Notes: generated from the sequence alone by a model not told the origin. 9,310 nt of DNA from Anaerolineaceae bacterium (GCA_030620065.1 JAUXFJ010000044.1:1-9310), one strand, 5' to 3'; shown: positions 1 through 7,353, numbered from the stretch's first letter. Numbers and translations are program-made.

Positions 1-479
1 ATCGCCACCCGCTGTTGTTGACCACCCGAAAGTTCTTGGGGTTCATGTTCCATGCGGTCTTCCAAGCCAACCAATTTCAGCGTTTCGTTTGCCCTTTCTT
101 CCATTTCTGCATAAGACTTACCATTATCCCGGACATACAAAAGGGGTAAAATCACATTACGCAATGCATTGGTACGGGGTAATAGATTAAATGACTGAAA
201 GACATAACCGATCTTCTGATTACGGATTGCCGCCAGTTCAACCTTATCAAGAGCACTGACATCCTCAGCATCAAGGATATATTGCCCCGAGGTCGGCCGG
301 GCAAGACAACCCAGAATATTGGTCAAAGTACTTTTACCTGAGCCTGACGGGCCCATGATGGCAATAAATTCACCTTGCTGTATCTGAACGCTCACCTTGT
401 CCAGTGCAACAACTTCTGCGTCACCCATGCCATAGATCTGGGTGATTTCCTTGGCTTCAACGATATGCCTGTCCTTCAT
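1..479 (-). CDS. ABC transporter ATP-binding protein, MacB/LolD type, partial (3' end cut by window)
   Basis: This is the ATPase of an ABC exporter of the MacB/LolD kind; it would power a separate FtsX-like permease on the cytoplasmic face of the membrane. The first 159 codons are present. Walker A GPSGSGKST is at residues 43-51, followed by GCLARPTSG (57-65), a MacB/LolD-like stretch. The Q-loop is FQSFNLLP at 94-101 and the signature LSGGQQQR at 150-157. The reading stops just after the signature, so Walker B and the H-loop lie beyond the left edge. The ATG at 479 overlaps the stop of the upstream adaptor gene by one base (TAATG), and a GGAG at 488-491 lies 8 nt before it inside the adaptor gene. 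Both point to coupled translation within one operon. The adaptor neighbour supports an exporter. The substrate cannot be told; macrolides, peptides, lipids and lipoproteins are all possible for the family. A permease gene is expected next, outside the window. Confidence 0.93.
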   Translation of the reverse strand, partial: MKDRHIVEAKEITQIYGMGDAEVVALDKVSVQIQQGEFIAIMGPSGSGKSTLTNILGCLARPTSGQYILDAEDVSALDKVELAAIRNQKIGYVFQSFNLLPRTNALRNVILPLLYVRDNGKSYAEMEERANETLKLVGLEDRMEHEPQELSGGQQQRVA

Positions 480-1912
480 TATTTAGTCTCCACTATCCCA
501 GTTGTGACGACATCGCCAATGTTCAGCCCTGAAAGCACCTGTGCATAGTAGATATCAATTAATCCAATTTCAACTTCCTGCATTGTCGGGATTCCATCTT
601 TCATCACAAACACAGCATACTTTCCATTTCCCAGGTCATGCAAGGATTCTACTGGCGTAATAATGGCTTTATCAGCACGCCCACTGATCACGTCAACCGA
701 GCCTTCACTGCTCAATGGAATCTTGCCAATGTTAGCTAAAGAGTCCTCATCAAGTTCCGCTAATGCTTGAACGATCAAAGACCCACCGGATTGCACCAAT
801 AATGGATCCACCTGAATGATTTTGCCTGTAAAGGTCATATCTGGCAGCGCATCAAAAAAGACTTCGACATCATAACCAACAACTACATTTTCCCAATCTG
901 ATACGTCCAGATAGACCTGAACCTGTGGGGCACTAAAATTGACAATCGTCATGAAATTTGATCCAGCAGTTTCGCCCACGCGACCTGAAACAGATGTTAC
1001 CGTACCAGCAATGGGAGCATAAAGGGCTGTTGCTTCAAGGTTTTCCTGAGCAGACGCCAAGGAGATTTGTGCGTTTACTAACTGTGTAATTCCAGATCCA
1101 GTTGCCCCTTCAGGGATTACTTCTTCTTCCAACGCGGTTACAAGATATTGCGCTTCAATCAGTCGCTGTCTTGCAAGATAAAGCGTGTCGCGTGCATCCT
1201 GAATAGCTTCTGCGGTTGGTTCCACAATATAGGTGACGGTTTCACGATCCACAATTTCCTCGACAGTAAATGTATCTGGTACATATTCGCTCTCATAGAC
1301 TGACCAGCTGTTCAGCAGGTTGGAATTTGCCCGTTCTATATTCATTTCTGCAGCTTCGATGGCAGCAGTATCATTCGCCTCTTTGGCTGCATTAAGCTCT
1401 GCAGTGGCATCGTCTCGAAAATCTTCCCAATAGAGCACATTGGGACTGATATAGTAAGCCAATTGATCGTGTACATCTTTGACCGTATCTTTCAAATTTG
1501 AGACCGCTTGCTTTGCTTCTGCAATTGCCAAGGGAGACGTCAATTCTGTAAGGTTGCGTTCAGCCTGTTGCAGTGCGATAGTTTGTCCTGAATTATTAAG
1601 CTGAGCAAGCAAGTGCCCTTCCTCAACCTCATCGCCAACAGCAACATTTAGACTGACGATCTTGCCAGACGCGCCAAAACCAAAGGTTCGTTCATCTGAA
1701 GCGACCAACATTGCAGCACCAGATACCCGCAGAATCAGGTCGTCCCGCCTTACTGTTGCAGTCTGAACTACCTGCTCTTCTTTTACGGTTTGAGACGGAA
1801 GGTAAACCAAACGATAATAGGTATATCCTCCACCTACCAACAGGATGATGAAAATGATTGCCAACCAGATAATCAGGGACTTCTTTTTAGATTTCTTTGC
1901 TTTCGCTGCCAT
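479..1912 (-). CDS. HlyD/MacA-family efflux adaptor (membrane fusion protein)
   Basis: The 477-residue protein is the extracytoplasmic adaptor of an ABC efflux pump, working with the downstream ATPase and an unseen permease. A lysine-rich start (K4-K11) leads into one membrane helix at about 12-30, so it is membrane-anchored with its bulk outside; no lipobox cysteine is seen. The first lipoyl half is at about 60-107 (SGKIVSLNVAVGDEVEEG at 82-99). A helical hairpin spans about 110-297, and the second lipoyl half is at about 297-325 (APIAGTVTSVSGRVGE at 299-314). A beta-barrel covers about 330-385 and a membrane-proximal domain about 400-477. The hairpin tip carries an acidic insert (about 155-235) of mixed helix and strand character. 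The start is supported by AAAGGA at 1921-1926, 8 nt upstream. A possible -10 (TATACT, 1955-1960) has no good -35 partner. The adaptor family is secure; the cargo is unknown. Confidence 0.92.
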   Translation of the reverse strand: MAAKAKKSKKKSLIIWLAIIFIILLVGGGYTYYRLVYLPSQTVKEEQVVQTATVRRDDLILRVSGAAMLVASDERTFGFGASGKIVSLNVAVGDEVEEGHLLAQLNNSGQTIALQQAERNLTELTSPLAIAEAKQAVSNLKDTVKDVHDQLAYYISPNVLYWEDFRDDATAELNAAKEANDTAAIEAAEMNIERANSNLLNSWSVYESEYVPDTFTVEEIVDRETVTYIVEPTAEAIQDARDTLYLARQRLIEAQYLVTALEEEVIPEGATGSGITQLVNAQISLASAQENLEATALYAPIAGTVTSVSGRVGETAGSNFMTIVNFSAPQVQVYLDVSDWENVVVGYDVEVFFDALPDMTFTGKIIQVDPLLVQSGGSLIVQALAELDEDSLANIGKIPLSSEGSVDVISGRADKAIITPVESLHDLGNGKYAVFVMKDGIPTMQEVEIGLIDIYYAQVLSGLNIGDVVTTGIVETK

Positions 1913-2030
1913 GTTCTTATTCCTTTACAAGTTAATAGACAATTTGGTGTCATCAGTATATGTTTACCCTCTTAAATAATTGTGATGAAAGCGTATGTAA
2001 ATTGTGTATAGATTATGTGGATAGGGATTT

Positions 2031-2063
2031 AAATAAAAAGACACTGCTGGTTGGCAGCGTCTT
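2031..2063 (-). terminator. Intrinsic terminator of the YchF-family gene
   Basis: Ten-base arms at 2038-2047 and 2054-2063 pair with one G-U wobble around a 6-nt loop. Read on the minus strand the hairpin is followed by TTTATTT (2037-2031), a U-rich tail. It begins about 20 nt after the stop of the YchF-like gene, so it should end that transcript before the efflux operon. The remaining gap (about 1920-2030) is AT-rich and holds the promoter region of the adaptor gene. Confidence 0.8.
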
Positions 2064-2083
2064 CTAAATTATAGTTAAAGACT

Positions 2084-3154
2084 TTAAATATTAAACCTGA
2101 TCACCAGTATATCCCCATCGGCGACGATATAATCCTTACCCTCCAAGCGCAGCTTGCCTTTGGCGCGTACTTCCGCCGTGCTGCCCAATCTCGCCAAATC
2201 ATCATACGCCACCACCTCAGCGCGGATAAAACCTTTTTCCATATCCGAATGGATCACACCCGCGGCATCATGCGCGGTTAAACCACGCTTTAAAGTCCAG
2301 GCATGCACTTCTTTTTCACTTGCGGTGAAGAAGGACTGCAGCCCCAAGAGGTCATAAGAAAGCCTGATCAGACGGTTTAAGCCAGGTTCTTGTATGCCGT
2401 ATTCTGCCATAAATAATGCTGCGTCCTCGTCAGGCAGCTCAGCGATGTCCATCTCTAATTTGGCAGGCATACATACCACCAGCGTGTGTTGGTGATTCGG
2501 ATTGATATTCAATGGCTCTTGCTCTTCAGATTGATTGATAACCACGATCTGTGGTTTACGGCTGAGGAAGCCATAGCCGGAAAGCATCTTTTCTTCTTCA
2601 GCAGTGAACGTTTCGTCACGCAAGGGCTTCTCGGCGTTGAGCCCAACCTGCAACCGTTCGAATAGCCTGGTTTCCCGTTCGATCAAACTGCGGTCACGAC
2701 CAGCGCCTTTGCTGTGTTCATCAACCAGGTGCTCCAGCTTGCGTTCAACTATGATCAAATCGCTGAGAATGAACTCTGTATCCATGGACATGATATCGCG
2801 CAGCGGGTCAATACTTTCCAAGATATGGGGTACCCTGTTGTTTTCAAAATGACGTACGACGTGGATAAATCCATCCATCTGAGAAAGTCGATTTAACAAA
2901 GCCCCCACTATGCCGTTTTTACCAGCACTACCATCCAAACCAGCAATATCCGCGTAGGTTACCTTAGCATAAATATACTTTTTTGGAATAAATATTTCAA
3001 TAAGTTTCTTAACCCGCGGGTCAGGCACATCAACAACTGCTGTATGCACCTCCAAATGACCAGCGCTAATCTCCGTTGGAATGTCAGCACGTGTTAAGGC
3101 TTTATAAAGGGTGGTCTTCCCAGATTGGGGAAACCCGATAATTCCAAGCTGCAT
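2084..3154 (-). CDS. ychF: YchF/OLA1-family P-loop NTPase with C-terminal TGS-like (DUF933) domain, divergent
   Basis: YchF (human OLA1) is a cytosolic ribosome-associated NTPase of the Obg group that prefers ATP in known members. The 356-residue length is close to the usual 363 or so. G1 is GFPQSGKT (7-14), G3 is DIAGL (69-73) with the hydrophobic residue in place of the catalytic Gln typical of HAS-GTPases, and the G4-like site is NQSE (207-210), matching the NxxE form linked to ATP preference. A helical section lies at about 120-200. The C-terminal domain (about 275-356) is closest to classical YchF: FFTASEKEVHAWT, AAGVIHSDMEKGFIRAEV and LEGKDYIVADGD are read there. The N-terminal half is much less typical: the P-loop Asn is Gln, and the usual glycine- and lysine-rich stretch after DIAGL is remodelled. 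It may therefore be a lineage-specific paralog and not the orthologue. GGAG at 3161-3164, 6 nt before ATG, supports the start. Possible -10 sequences near 3184-3192 lack a clear -35. Confidence 0.85.
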   Translation of the reverse strand: MQLGIIGFPQSGKTTLYKALTRADIPTEISAGHLEVHTAVVDVPDPRVKKLIEIFIPKKYIYAKVTYADIAGLDGSAGKNGIVGALLNRLSQMDGFIHVVRHFENNRVPHILESIDPLRDIMSMDTEFILSDLIIVERKLEHLVDEHSKGAGRDRSLIERETRLFERLQVGLNAEKPLRDETFTAEEEKMLSGYGFLSRKPQIVVINQSEEQEPLNINPNHQHTLVVCMPAKLEMDIAELPDEDAALFMAEYGIQEPGLNRLIRLSYDLLGLQSFFTASEKEVHAWTLKRGLTAHDAAGVIHSDMEKGFIRAEVVAYDDLARLGSTAEVRAKGKLRLEGKDYIVADGDILVIRFNI

Positions 3155-3226
3155 TTTCTACTCCAAAAATAATCAATGTAACTATCATAATAAAACCCTC
3201 CAGGGCACGATGCTGCTCCACGGGGC

Positions 3227-3255
3227 TTGACCTAAAACCTGGACTTGGTTATACT
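3227..3255 (+). promoter_or_regulatory. Sigma70-type promoter of tRNA-Leu
   Basis: TTGACC at 3227-3232 (5 of 6 to consensus) and TATACT at 3250-3255 (5 of 6) are separated by exactly 17 bp. Transcription would start near 3262, about 5 nt before the mature tRNA, which suits a stable RNA with a short leader. It is the best promoter in the window. Confidence 0.85.
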
Positions 3256-3266
3256 ACTTAGCATCA

Positions 3267-3348
3267 GCCGAAGTGGCGGAACAGGCAGACGCGCGCGATT
3301 CAAAATCGCGTACCTTCGGGTATGTGGGTTCGATTCCCACCTTCGGCA
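3267..3348 (+). tRNA. tRNA-Leu, anticodon CAA (reads UUG)
   Basis: A complete cloverleaf of 82 nt can be drawn. The acceptor stem GCCGAAG (3267-3273) pairs with CTTCGGC (3341-3347), with discriminator A at 3348. The anticodon stem CGCGA/TCGCG (3294-3298 and 3306-3310) closes a 7-nt loop TTCAAAA with anticodon CAA at 3301-3303. A long variable arm (3311-3323, TACC/GGTA stem) marks a class II tRNA, as expected for leucine. The T arm is GTGGG-TTCGATT-CCCAC (3324-3340). The 3' CCA is not encoded and must be added by CCA transferase. The gene stands alone with its own promoter and terminator between two minus-strand genes. No integrase gene or repeated 3' end was seen beside it. Confidence 0.97.
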
Positions 3349-3365
3349 TCTTGGGATTATATCAT

Positions 3366-3395
3366 ACGCCTTCCATGTCTTCTGGGAGGCGTTTT
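3366..3395 (+). terminator. Intrinsic terminator of tRNA-Leu
   Basis: Arms ACGCCTTCC (3366-3374) and GGGAGGCGT (3384-3392) form nine pairs including one U-G, with a 9-nt loop, followed by TTT (3393-3395). It begins 17 nt after the tRNA. On the other strand the hairpin is followed by AT-rich sequence without a T run, so it would be a weaker stop for mutS2, which ends at 3434 and shows no better terminator of its own. Confidence 0.78.
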
Positions 3396-3433
3396 AAGTT
3401 CCAAATTAGAATAAAATTGACCGGAAGAACTTA

Positions 3434-5830
3434 TTAATTCTCCCGAATCTTGGCAACCGTTACGCCATCGCCCCCTTCTGAAGCCCCTCCGGATTGCCAA
3501 CTGCTCACATGCGGCGATTGCCCCAAGTCTTCGCGGGTAGCTAAGCGCAGCTTCCCAGTACCCTTACCATGAATGATGCGTACATACGGCAAACCTGCCA
3601 TATAGGCACGCTCTAAATAGTGCTGCAGTTCATCAAGAGCATCGTCCACACGCTGACCACGAATATCCAACTCCACCCCGGGTGAGTCGACGGATGGTAG
3701 AGAGGTATTGCCGACGCGTTTGGTCATAGGTTTATCCACAACCTCATTCTCGTCAGAAGGCGCTTTCCGCAGAACATCAGACTGACGGGCACGCACTCTC
3801 AAAACACCCACCTGAACTTCAACATCATTTTCGCTCAAAGAGGTAATCACTCCATCCTGGTCAATTGACTTGAGATGTACCTTTTCCCCCAAACGTAGAG
3901 GTCCGCTGGGAGTGCGAGTTTTTCGGACTGGACTTCTGCGTTCTACAGGCTGAGCCACTTCCACCTCAAGCTCTTCAATAACTTCTTCAACCTCATCCAG
4001 GATGTCAAGCGGCTGACGAGCACGCGCCAGTTCACGGCGCAGGTTTTCCATATCGTCACGCAGTTTCTGTACCTCGCCTTCAGCCTGCTGACGTACCTGT
4101 TCAAGAATCTGTATTCGCTCGTCCTCAATTTTTTCCAGACGCATAGCTATTTCTTCACGCTTATCTTCAGCCTGCTGGCGCGCTTCATCTGCAGCCAAGC
4201 GCGATTGGCGTGCCAAATCTCGCTGGCGGTGGATTTCATCCAAAAGATCTTCGGCACGCAAGTCTGCCGGATTGATCTCTGAACGCGCTGATGCCACAAT
4301 CTCCTGCGGCAGACCCAATCTCTCAGCGATTGCCAGAGCATTTGAGCGCCCCGGCAAACCAATAGTGAGATGGTATGTTGGCTCGAGAGTCTTGAGGTCA
4401 AACTCAACACTGGCATTCACCACCCCCGCTGTCGTATGTGCGTAAGCCTTTAATTCGGGATAGTGCGTTGCTATCAAACTGGTAATCTTGCGCTGCAGCA
4501 AATGCGTCAGCACCGCCCTTGCCAAAGCAGAACCTTCTTGAGGGTCAGTGCCCGCACCCAACTCGTCCAATAGCACCAAGGACTTTGAATCGGCTTGCTT
4601 AAGGATCGAAACCAGTTGGGTTACATGCCCCGAGAAAGTCGAAAGAGATTGTTCAATTGATTGTTCATCGCCAATATCAGCAAAAATATCCTTAAAAATA
4701 CTTATCTTAGATCCGGATAAAGCCGGGATTTGCATTCCCGATTGCGCCATCAAGGCAAGCAGCCCAACCGTCTTTAATGTTACTGTTTTCCCGCCCGTGT
4801 TGGGTCCCGTGATGACCAAGGCAAAGGTCTCATCATCCAACTCCACATCAATGGGCACCACCTTGCTCGCATCCAGCAAAGGATGCCGTGCCTGCAGCAG
4901 GTGAATGGTGCTGCCTGGGTGATCTTTATTCAGCTTAGGCTGGATAGGCAGCAAAACGGGCTCACAAGCTTGCATGTCTTCGGCATATTTTGCACACATA
5001 CAGGCGAGATCCAAGTCTGCCAAAGCTTCAACCATCATAACGAGAGCCTGAGCGTTTTCAGCCACTCGTTGGCTCATTGCATGTAAAACGCGCCTGATTT
5101 CATCTCTTTCAGCCAACTGCAGCTCTCGGTAGCGGTTGTTCCGCTCCACCACAGTCAGCGGTTCAATGAATAGTGTCGCACCTGATGAGGATTGATCGTG
5201 AATCACAGCTTTGATACGCCCCTTGTATTCTGCCCGTAAAGGCAGCACATAACGTCCCGCGCGCTGAGTAATGAGATTCTCCTGCAGCATACGCGCTGAG
5301 TGCGGATCGCTAATATATTTCTCAAGCCGCGAGATCAAGCGTTCGTAGGAAATTTTTAGATCAGAGCGGATCTTTCCCAGTGCATCAGAAGCCGAATCAA
5401 GTACTTCGCCGCGCCCTGAGATGGTCTTGCTGATCATATCCACCAAACCAAGCCCTGTTGGCAGCCCTTGACCTATGCTTGCCAGATGCGGAACTTCCTG
5501 TGCCATATGCTCAAGAACTCGTTGTGCAGAGCGCGAGACAATCAAAGTATTCTTGACAGCCAAAAGATCGGCTGGCTCGAGCACGCCATCGCGTTCAGCT
5601 AATTTGATCAAGGGGCGCAAGTCTTGAGCACCATTAAAACTAAAGTTATTGTTTATGCTGAGTACATAGCGCGCTTCACGCGTGGCTGCCTGGCGCGCCG
5701 TAGCTTCATCCAAATCATTGGTCGGCTGCAGGGACTCTGCCAACAATACCGAAGCGCTGAAGGCAGCATAATCAACCAGTCGGGCGAGAATCTTGGGATA
5801 TTCGAGCGTCGTGAGTGTTTTAGCGTTCAT
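3434..5830 (-). CDS. mutS2: MutS2 (ATPase/Smr-domain endonuclease)
   Basis: MutS2 is a cytosolic MutS homologue without the mismatch-reading domain. Family members suppress recombination, and in Bacillus MutS2 also acts on collided ribosomes. The protein has 798 residues, normal for the family. The N-terminus, MNAKTLTTLEYPKILARL, is the usual opening. The core and clamp lie at about 20-300. The ATPase has Walker A TGPNTGGKT (341-349), Walker B SLVLLDE (417-423) with GAGTDP (425-430), and ATHYPE (454-459). A charged coiled coil spans about 530-605, a small KOW-like beta domain about 645-690, and the Smr domain about 717-795 with LDIRG (721-725) and HGKGTG (754-759), both intact, so nuclease function is plausible. 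The ATG is the first possible start, since an in-frame TAA lies five codons upstream. No Shine-Dalgarno is visible. A possible -10 TATGAT (5845-5850) would give a leader of about 8 nt. Neighbours are unrelated in function. Confidence 0.96.
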   Translation of the reverse strand: MNAKTLTTLEYPKILARLVDYAAFSASVLLAESLQPTNDLDEATARQAATREARYVLSINNNFSFNGAQDLRPLIKLAERDGVLEPADLLAVKNTLIVSRSAQRVLEHMAQEVPHLASIGQGLPTGLGLVDMISKTISGRGEVLDSASDALGKIRSDLKISYERLISRLEKYISDPHSARMLQENLITQRAGRYVLPLRAEYKGRIKAVIHDQSSSGATLFIEPLTVVERNNRYRELQLAERDEIRRVLHAMSQRVAENAQALVMMVEALADLDLACMCAKYAEDMQACEPVLLPIQPKLNKDHPGSTIHLLQARHPLLDASKVVPIDVELDDETFALVITGPNTGGKTVTLKTVGLLALMAQSGMQIPALSGSKISIFKDIFADIGDEQSIEQSLSTFSGHVTQLVSILKQADSKSLVLLDELGAGTDPQEGSALARAVLTHLLQRKITSLIATHYPELKAYAHTTAGVVNASVEFDLKTLEPTYHLTIGLPGRSNALAIAERLGLPQEIVASARSEINPADLRAEDLLDEIHRQRDLARQSRLAADEARQQAEDKREEIAMRLEKIEDERIQILEQVRQQAEGEVQKLRDDMENLRRELARARQPLDILDEVEEVIEELEVEVAQPVERRSPVRKTRTPSGPLRLGEKVHLKSIDQDGVITSLSENDVEVQVGVLRVRARQSDVLRKAPSDENEVVDKPMTKRVGNTSLPSVDSPGVELDIRGQRVDDALDELQHYLERAYMAGLPYVRIIHGKGTGKLRLATREDLGQSPHVSSWQSGGASEGGDGVTVAKIREN

Positions 5831-5850
5831 AACGCTGCAAGTTTATCATA

Positions 5851-5888
5851 GAAGAAACAAAACCCCCTGGAAGAATTCACAGGGGGTT
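5851..5888 (-). terminator. Intrinsic terminator of the MFS transporter gene
   Basis: Perfect nine-base arms AACCCCCTG (5861-5869) and CAGGGGGTT (5880-5888) enclose a 10-nt loop. On the minus strand the hairpin runs into TTGTTTCTTC (5860-5851), a pyrimidine-rich, U-rich tail. It lies about 17 nt after the transporter stop at 5906 and only about 30 nt before the mutS2 start, so it should separate the two genes. Confidence 0.85.
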
Positions 5889-5905
5889 GATAGGTTATAA
5901 ATCAA

Positions 5906-7117
5906 TTATTTTTCAGGTACAGGGACCTGAATCTGTTTACGTTTGAACATGGCTGGCAGCAAGGGCAAAATCAACAAGTTTAAAGCCGCGAAAATCACAA
6001 AGGTCCAGCGGAAAGTGACAGCGTCGGAAAGTGCACCTCCCAATCCAAGCCCAATTCCCTGCCCGACATTGGTAAATGCCATCAGAATGGCAAACATGGA
6101 AGCTGCAATACGCTGGTCGACAAACTGCATACATAAGGCAAAGGTGACTGTTTGCGCGGCGCCATAGGCGATGCCGTAAGATACGACAAGCACAATTGCA
6201 AAGACAAGTCCATATTTGGCCAGAACCAGAAACGCCAACAGGAGCAGCGTCGCACTAACCATGGCCAGAATCGCCAGGGTCGCTTTCTTTACCTTAAGCT
6301 TGCTCATCAACAAACTGCCGACCACGCTCCCAATAACAACACCGATCCCCCACAGCGAAGTGATGAAACCAGCCTGAGAGAGGGTGATGCCCAGTTCTTT
6401 TTGAAGATAGGGATTGACCAGTTGATTAGCGCCCACGATCACCAAAAAGATGACCAGTCCAGCCAATCCGGCAGCAATAACAGTCCAGTTTTTGAAAGCG
6501 CCAAATGCTTTCCACTCAAAACGTTTTTCTGATGGCCGTTCGCTTTCCTTTAATGAGAAGATAAGAGGCAATGGAAGAAGTGTCAGGGCAGCCAACACCC
6601 AGAAAACCGCCAGCCAGGAGACGTGCTGAGCCAGCAAACCGACTGCTGATGCAGCCACGATCGTTCCGATCGCCCTACCGCCGACCATAAAACCCTGGAT
6701 CTTACCCTGCTCTGCTTCAGGGGTGGTATCCAGCGCCAGCCCGTCCGTGCAGGTGTCATATAGCGCCATACCCATCTGCAGCGTGAAGGCAATGGCAATA
6801 AACCCCCAATAAGAAGCTTTTGGGTCAATGAAAGGGACAGCCAGCAAGCACAGGAACTGTACTGCCAGGCCAATATAAATATAGGGTTTACGGTGTCCCA
6901 TCTTAAAGAGGTTGACCCGATCGCTCAACATCCCCAGAAAAACCTTGAGAACGAACGGGATGAGTGCAATAGTGCCAAAGACGCCGATACTGGTCATGGT
7001 CAGTCCTTTATCAAGCAGATAAAGGGCATTCAAAGACGCAAAATAGCCCAAGATGGTGCCCTGGGTGAAATAAAGCGAACCGAAGAGCAGGTAACGTAAG
7101 AATTTACTGCTTGGCAT
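5906..7117 (-). CDS. Major facilitator superfamily (MFS) transporter, substrate unknown
   Basis: A 403-residue, strongly hydrophobic inner-membrane protein with about 12 helices (roughly 10-31, 43-65, 80-97, 103-120, 143-165, 168-188, 213-232, 246-270, 278-299, 303-322, 337-355, 370-390) and a charged central loop at about 189-210, the MFS two-bundle plan. The loop between helices 2 and 3 has a motif-A-like GMLSDR...GHRKPYI (62-80). Helix 4 and the following loop carry DTCTDGLALDTTPE (121-134) then GKIQG (138-142). Acidic residues within or beside helix 4 and the RKPYI ending recall the AmpG, BT1 and PucC branches more than classic sugar or drug exporters, but this is only resemblance by eye. 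AAAGGAG at 7129-7135, 11 nt upstream, supports the start. It appears monocistronic: a terminator follows and a divergent gene precedes it. No neighbouring enzyme hints at a substrate. Confidence 0.87.
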   Translation of the reverse strand: MPSSKFLRYLLFGSLYFTQGTILGYFASLNALYLLDKGLTMTSIGVFGTIALIPFVLKVFLGMLSDRVNLFKMGHRKPYIYIGLAVQFLCLLAVPFIDPKASYWGFIAIAFTLQMGMALYDTCTDGLALDTTPEAEQGKIQGFMVGGRAIGTIVAASAVGLLAQHVSWLAVFWVLAALTLLPLPLIFSLKESERPSEKRFEWKAFGAFKNWTVIAAGLAGLVIFLVIVGANQLVNPYLQKELGITLSQAGFITSLWGIGVVIGSVVGSLLMSKLKVKKATLAILAMVSATLLLLAFLVLAKYGLVFAIVLVVSYGIAYGAAQTVTFALCMQFVDQRIAASMFAILMAFTNVGQGIGLGLGGALSDAVTFRWTFVIFAALNLLILPLLPAMFKRKQIQVPVPEK

Positions 7118-7353
7118 GAGGGGTAAGTCTCCTTTGCTTTGGGGTATTTATTGGTCTGTCATAATTAAGTGGGTTATCTTTACAAAGTATACCTCATCCA
7201 TCACAAATCCAATCCCGGGGAAAATATTTGTTACAATTTTAGACTAGGAAATTGACAGAACACCCATGCCAAAGTCAGTTTTATGGTATTCTATCAATTC
7301 ATGACAATGCCTGTGCGTCAAATTGATCTCATTCTTAATAAAGGAGTTTAATT
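7118..7353. promoter_or_regulatory. Divergent intergenic region between MFS gene and pepF
   Basis: This 236-bp AT-rich gap must hold promoters firing both ways. Toward the MFS gene, TATACT (minus strand, 7186-7191) is a fair -10 with only weak -35 options. Toward pepF, a perfect TTGACA sits at 7252-7257 but no good -10 lies 16-18 bp after it. The pepF ribosome site AAAGGAG is at 7340-7346, 7 nt before the ATG. Seven-base inverted arms ATCAATT/AATTGAT occur at 7293-7299 and 7321-7327. No gene or RNA is recognised here. Confidence 0.5.

Noticed and set aside
1790..1975. Small plus-strand frame overlapping the start of the adaptor gene
   Set aside because: It is antisense to the signal-anchor region, lacks a ribosome site, and has no recognisable product.
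3267..3400. tRNA-Leu as a possible integration site
   Set aside because: No integrase, no phage or plasmid genes, and no direct repeat of the tRNA 3' end were seen in the window; both sides carry housekeeping-like genes.
3732..3740. Perfect DnaA box TTATCCACA
   Set aside because: It lies within the mutS2 coding sequence, in the linker before the Smr domain, alone and without an AT-rich unwinding region or dnaA/dnaN genes, so it is most likely chance.
4147..4904. Medium-length open frames on both strands inside mutS2
   Set aside because: They overlap the conserved ATPase and coiled-coil coding sequence, give no family-like protein, and have no ribosome sites; they are shadows of mutS2.
6152..6532. 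126-codon plus-strand open frame inside the transporter gene
   Set aside because: Its product is a low-complexity polar sequence opposite hydrophobic helix codons, typical of an antisense shadow of a membrane protein gene.
7293..7327. Inverted repeat ATCAATT/AATTGAT in the pepF leader
   Set aside because: The arms are only 7 bp, very AT-rich and 21 bp apart, which is expected by chance in such sequence; it is too weak to call an operator.
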